Origin: MPNP01 sp965116235
GTDB lineage: Bacteria > Pseudomonadota > Alphaproteobacteria > Rhodobacterales > Rhodobacteraceae
Direction of reading: 5' to 3'
Assembly (NCBI GenBank): GCA_965116235.1
Contig: OZ220496.1
Coordinates: forward strand, 1,240,001-1,304,000
Length of the DNA: 64,000 nt
The notes under the pieces were generated by a model, which saw nothing but the letters and a program-made list of their open reading frames with translations, ran no database searches and had not been told where the DNA came from. Positions 61,101 through 64,000 of this stretch are shown here, piece by piece. Every line of letters starts with the position of its first letter. Within the stretch, counting starts at the first letter, position 1. The translations under genes were made by a program, and so were the position numbers.

Positions 61101-64000
61101 ATGATCATGACAGGATTGATTTCGATCTGGGCGGGCGGGGACAGCCCGTGTATGCCCATGAACGCGAGCGGGGGGGGGTAGATGATCTCTCGGGTCGGTC
61201 CCTCCGTGGACCGGGCCTCGGACCCTCGACAATTGGTGCACTGCTTGTTGGGCTGGGGATGCTTATTGCTTCGTCTCACCCTGTTGCGGCTCAAGCAACA
61301 TGCACGGGTACAGATGGAACGCCGCCCGAGTTAACCCTTAGCAGTGCCAGCACCACGACCAAGATTGCATGCAGCGGCTTGGATCAAGGGCTGGAGCTGG
61401 ATTTGAACGGAGCCCAGATCGACACCAGTTCAACGACCGTCATGACCCTCGATATTGACGCCGTAGGTGATGGCGACAAGGATGTCAAGGTCATGGGCGA
61501 CATCACCATCAATTCGGGGGATGTGGGCATACACATGGTGCGCGATGGAGCCGGGTTGCTCGAGCTGAGCCTGGGAAAAGACAGCGCCATTACCTCCTCG
61601 GGCAACGACAGAGCCATTTATCTTTGGCACAAGGGGAAGGCCGTGAGCGGAACTGGGGTAAAGACCAAGGGTATCAACATCGTATCAAGTGCCAAGATTG
61701 ACGTGTCGGGATCGGCCGTTAAAGGCAAGACAGGCATTTCGGCTGAAACAACTGATGCTCCTGCAACTGCAACAATTCCGATCACGATTCATCTCACCGG
61801 CGGTTCCATTTATGCAACATCGCGTACTGGCGAGTACGACAGGGGGATGGGCGTGGTTGCCTCCCAGGCGGCCCAGGGCGACATCACGATCACGGTCGAG
61901 CCGGGAGTCAATATTGGCGCGATCGACAAATACCTCGGCTCGTTCGGCATTGACGCTACTGTGGCGGCCTCTGGCACGGGTAGCATCACGATCAAGCATC
62001 TGGGCCAGATATATGCCGCACATGGGATAAACGCGCGTATGCTGGACCCCGGCGGTATGGGCAGAATCGAAGGCAACATTGTGATTGAGACAGGAGCGAA
62101 CAGCAAGATCATGACACAAGCACTCGGTGCCACGTCGGATGAGATACTCAAAAACAGTGGAACCTATCCGTATGGAATCCATGGCAACATTGAGGGAGAC
62201 GCCCGCGTCGGTACCGTTACGATCATCCACAGAGGCATGATCGATGCGGCCGGAATTGGCATTGGGGCGAATGGCCGGCAAGCCGCAACGGTTACGATGG
62301 AGAAGGGTAGCAGCATCAAGGCGAAGGAGATAGGAATCGATGCAGGTTCCTACGGCAAGGTCACGGTCACCCACGGAGGCATGCTGATCGATGCGGGCAC
62401 AACAGGCATTAAGACGTCTGGTAGCGGAGACGTCACGATTACACTGAAGAAAGGCAGCAGCATCACGGCGAAGGAGAGGGGCATCGAAGCAAAGTCCGAA
62501 GTCAACGGCAAGGTCACGGTCATCCACGGAGGCACGATAAGCGCTGAGACTCAACAAGGCATATATGCATCTGGCAGGGCTGGCGGCGCCGAGGTTACAC
62601 TGAAGGCCGGCAGCAGTATCACGGCGAAGAATCAAGGCATTGCGGCCGAAGCGTTCAGCGGGGGCATCATCACGGTCAAAACGGAGGCGGGCAGCTCGAT
62701 TGTCTCGGACACGCACGGCATCCAGGTCAACCATGTCGGCACGGAAAAGCGCCAGTTTCATGTCGCTGTCTACGGCACAGTCATGGGGGGCCACGCGTGC
62801 ACCGGCACGAAGACCGGTCGAAGCAAGTGTGCCGGCGTATACGTGCGAAAGCACATTCAAACCGGCGACAAGTTTGGCGGCGGCACGATCGTGATTGGCC
62901 CCTGGGCTCATGTCAAGGCGACCTCCGGCGTGGCCATCGAGGTGGATGGCAAGGCGGGCGATGTCGCGGTGATCATGGAGCAGGACGAGGCGGGTGTCGT
63001 GGGTCATGTCGAAGGCCAGATCTTTCAGCCAAAGGAAAAGGATCGAACTCGGGACAAGACCGTGGAAGGAGAGGTGACGATCAAGCTTCGCGGAGCCAAG
63101 GAGAATTTGGAGGACGGTGATCATGTTTATCGCCGTGGCGACCGGATGGGCGTGTATGAAGAGGTGATCAAGGCCAAGCTTGAGGAGTTTACAGGTCCGG
63201 ATGAGGGCTATTACAGGTTTGATGACACGACGATGAAGTGGCGTTTGTACAGCCATCGAGCGCGTCTGTATGAGGTGTTGCCCTCGGTGCTTCTGGGTCT
63301 GGTGAACCTGACGCCCTACAGCACGCGCATGGCCGTGCCCCGCCGGACCACCGGCGACGAGGAGGTCATGGTCCAGAGCAGCAAGGGCGAGCATGTGGCG
63401 GCGCCGGGTTCCCGCACGGGTGTCTGGGTGCGTCTGGCGGTCCGCGATGGGGAGCGGATGGCCGATACATCGACGACCGCAACGGACTTCTGGCGTCAGT
63501 CTCTGGCGTGGGATGTGAAGCAGACCGACTTTGAGGCGGGTCTGGAGGTGCCGACCGATGATCGTCTGGTGCTGGGCGTGAGTGCCCACTCCCGGCAGAG
63601 TGAGGCCACCGTCAAGAATGGTGGCACCATGGAAGCGAGCGGCACCGGTGTGGGCGTGTCCCTGACCTGGACGGACGACAGCGGCCTGTATGTCGACGGC
63701 CAGCTGAGCTACACCCGGTTCTTTGATATCACGATGGTGTCGGCCAACAGTGCGGTCGGTTCGATCACCTCTAAGGGAGGCGGCACCGGTCTGGCGCTCG
63801 GGGTGGAAGTCGGTCAGCCGATGAGTATGGGGGGCATGGCCGTGACTCCGCGTGGGGGTCTGTCCTGGTCATCGGTGGACATGGACGCCTTTGACGAACC
63901 GACCACGATCGATGGAGCCGGCCGGGTTGCTCCGGACAAGGAACAGAGCGTTCAGGGTCGTGTGGGTGTACTGGCTGAGTTGGGTCCGGAGGATGCCGAC
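61101..64000 (+). CDS. Autotransporter (type Va) with passenger and beta-domain; start and body out of phase at a G9 tract; 3' end outside window
   Basis: ATG 61101 (AAAGGGA upstream; ATGs also at 61152 and 61158) reads MIMTGLISIWAGG and MPMNASGGG, and stops at TAG 61179 directly behind a G9 run (61170-61178). In the next frame the sequence is open to the window end. It shows a signal helix (IGALLVGLGMLIASSHPVAAQA), a passenger of beta-helix type with about 8 repeats of the sort VTIxxGGxIxAxxxGIxA, and the beta-barrel from about 63420 (VWVRLAVRDGERM, FEAGLEVPTDDRLVLGVSAH, YVDGQLSYTRFF). One more G, or two fewer, joins the ATG to the signal peptide, giving about 967 residues before the edge. 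A secreted adhesin-like surface protein is likely. Confidence 0.8.
61170..61178 (+). repeat. G9 tract at the start-signal peptide junction of the autotransporter
   Basis: Nine G in a row between the candidate start codons and the signal-peptide codons. As written, the start-codon frame ends at TAG 61179-61181. G10 or G7 would give ASGGGVDDLSGRSLRG or a two-G-shorter form and read into the signal peptide. This is the classic position for slipped-strand on/off switching. Confidence 0.85.

Noticed and set aside
61390..62960. Repeated units in the autotransporter passenger considered as tandem DNA repeats
   Set aside because: The units share a protein pattern (beta-helix turns) but are not near-identical in DNA.
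61685..63589. A 634-codon minus-strand open frame opposite the autotransporter
   Set aside because: It is fully antisense to a clear autotransporter passenger, has biased composition (rich in His, Arg, Ala, Asp) and no domain. It is a shadow of the repetitive, G+C-rich plus-strand gene.

Overview
The window looks like a piece of an alphaproteobacterial chromosome. The core blocks accD-folC facing trxA-addA-addB, murU-amgK-tsaE, a short BCCP beside a tartrate/D-malate dehydrogenase, an LpcC-like LPS-core glycosyltransferase and a TRAP transporter all fit that group. The genus cannot be read from the sequence. Coding density is low, many genes are broken, and ankyrin and autotransporter genes are present. 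I infer a host-associated or recently niche-shifted lineage in early genome erosion. No tRNA, rRNA or CRISPR array was recognised.

Layout. 1-4.8 kb: the edge of a divergent GroEL-like gene, a tartrate/D-malate dehydrogenase, a BCCP, a decayed biotin carboxylase, AAA+ ATPase A and two gene fragments. 4.9-7.6 kb: glpK and an LPS-core-type glycosyltransferase. 7.6-13.3 kb: a broken higB with intact higA, a frameshifted AAA+ ATPase (E) and an AAA+ ATPase with ankyrin repeats (F). 13.7-17.5 kb: an SDR/pobA junction remnant, a dctPQM TRAP operon and a scrap of an E-type ATPase. 17.7-18.5 kb: a Panacea antitoxin with a frameshifted membrane partner. 18.9-23.2 kb: a FadH-like reductase, ilvD and a small membrane protein. 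24-28.8 kb: frameshifted ATPase B, a relaxase-like fragment, hipBA and a small conserved protein. 28.9-41.1 kb: the housekeeping block ugpQ, accD, folC, trxA, addA, addB, murU, amgK, tsaE, with every frame intact. 41.4-47.1 kb: a restriction-modification pair with a frameshifted endonuclease, an ARPP-1 protein and ATPase C. 47.2-53.5 kb: a 90-bp MITE, a two-permease sugar ABC operon and an MFS carrier. 54.4-58.5 kb: a glycine-betaine-type ABC operon. 58.6-60.4 kb: ATPase D. 61 kb to the end: an autotransporter whose start is separated from its signal peptide by a G9 tract, out of frame as written.

The most distinctive feature is a dispersed family of single-gene AAA+ ATPases. Four full-length paralogues (A-D, one frameshifted) share an N-terminal FYGRE block, Walker motifs, a GSHxQ sensor-like block, a GGMPxxW block and a C-terminal nuclease-like fold in which the usual Glu of the ExK motif is replaced in every copy. 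A second ATPase family (E, F and a scrap at 17.4 kb) is also present. Several breaks in accessory genes are single-base changes, two in C5 runs and one in an A5 run, while the 3.4-kb addA and 3.0-kb addB are intact. This favours real decay of accessory genes over general sequencing error. Two nearby G9 tracts at the autotransporter and a third in the betaine-binding-protein signal sequence raise the possibility of phase variation.
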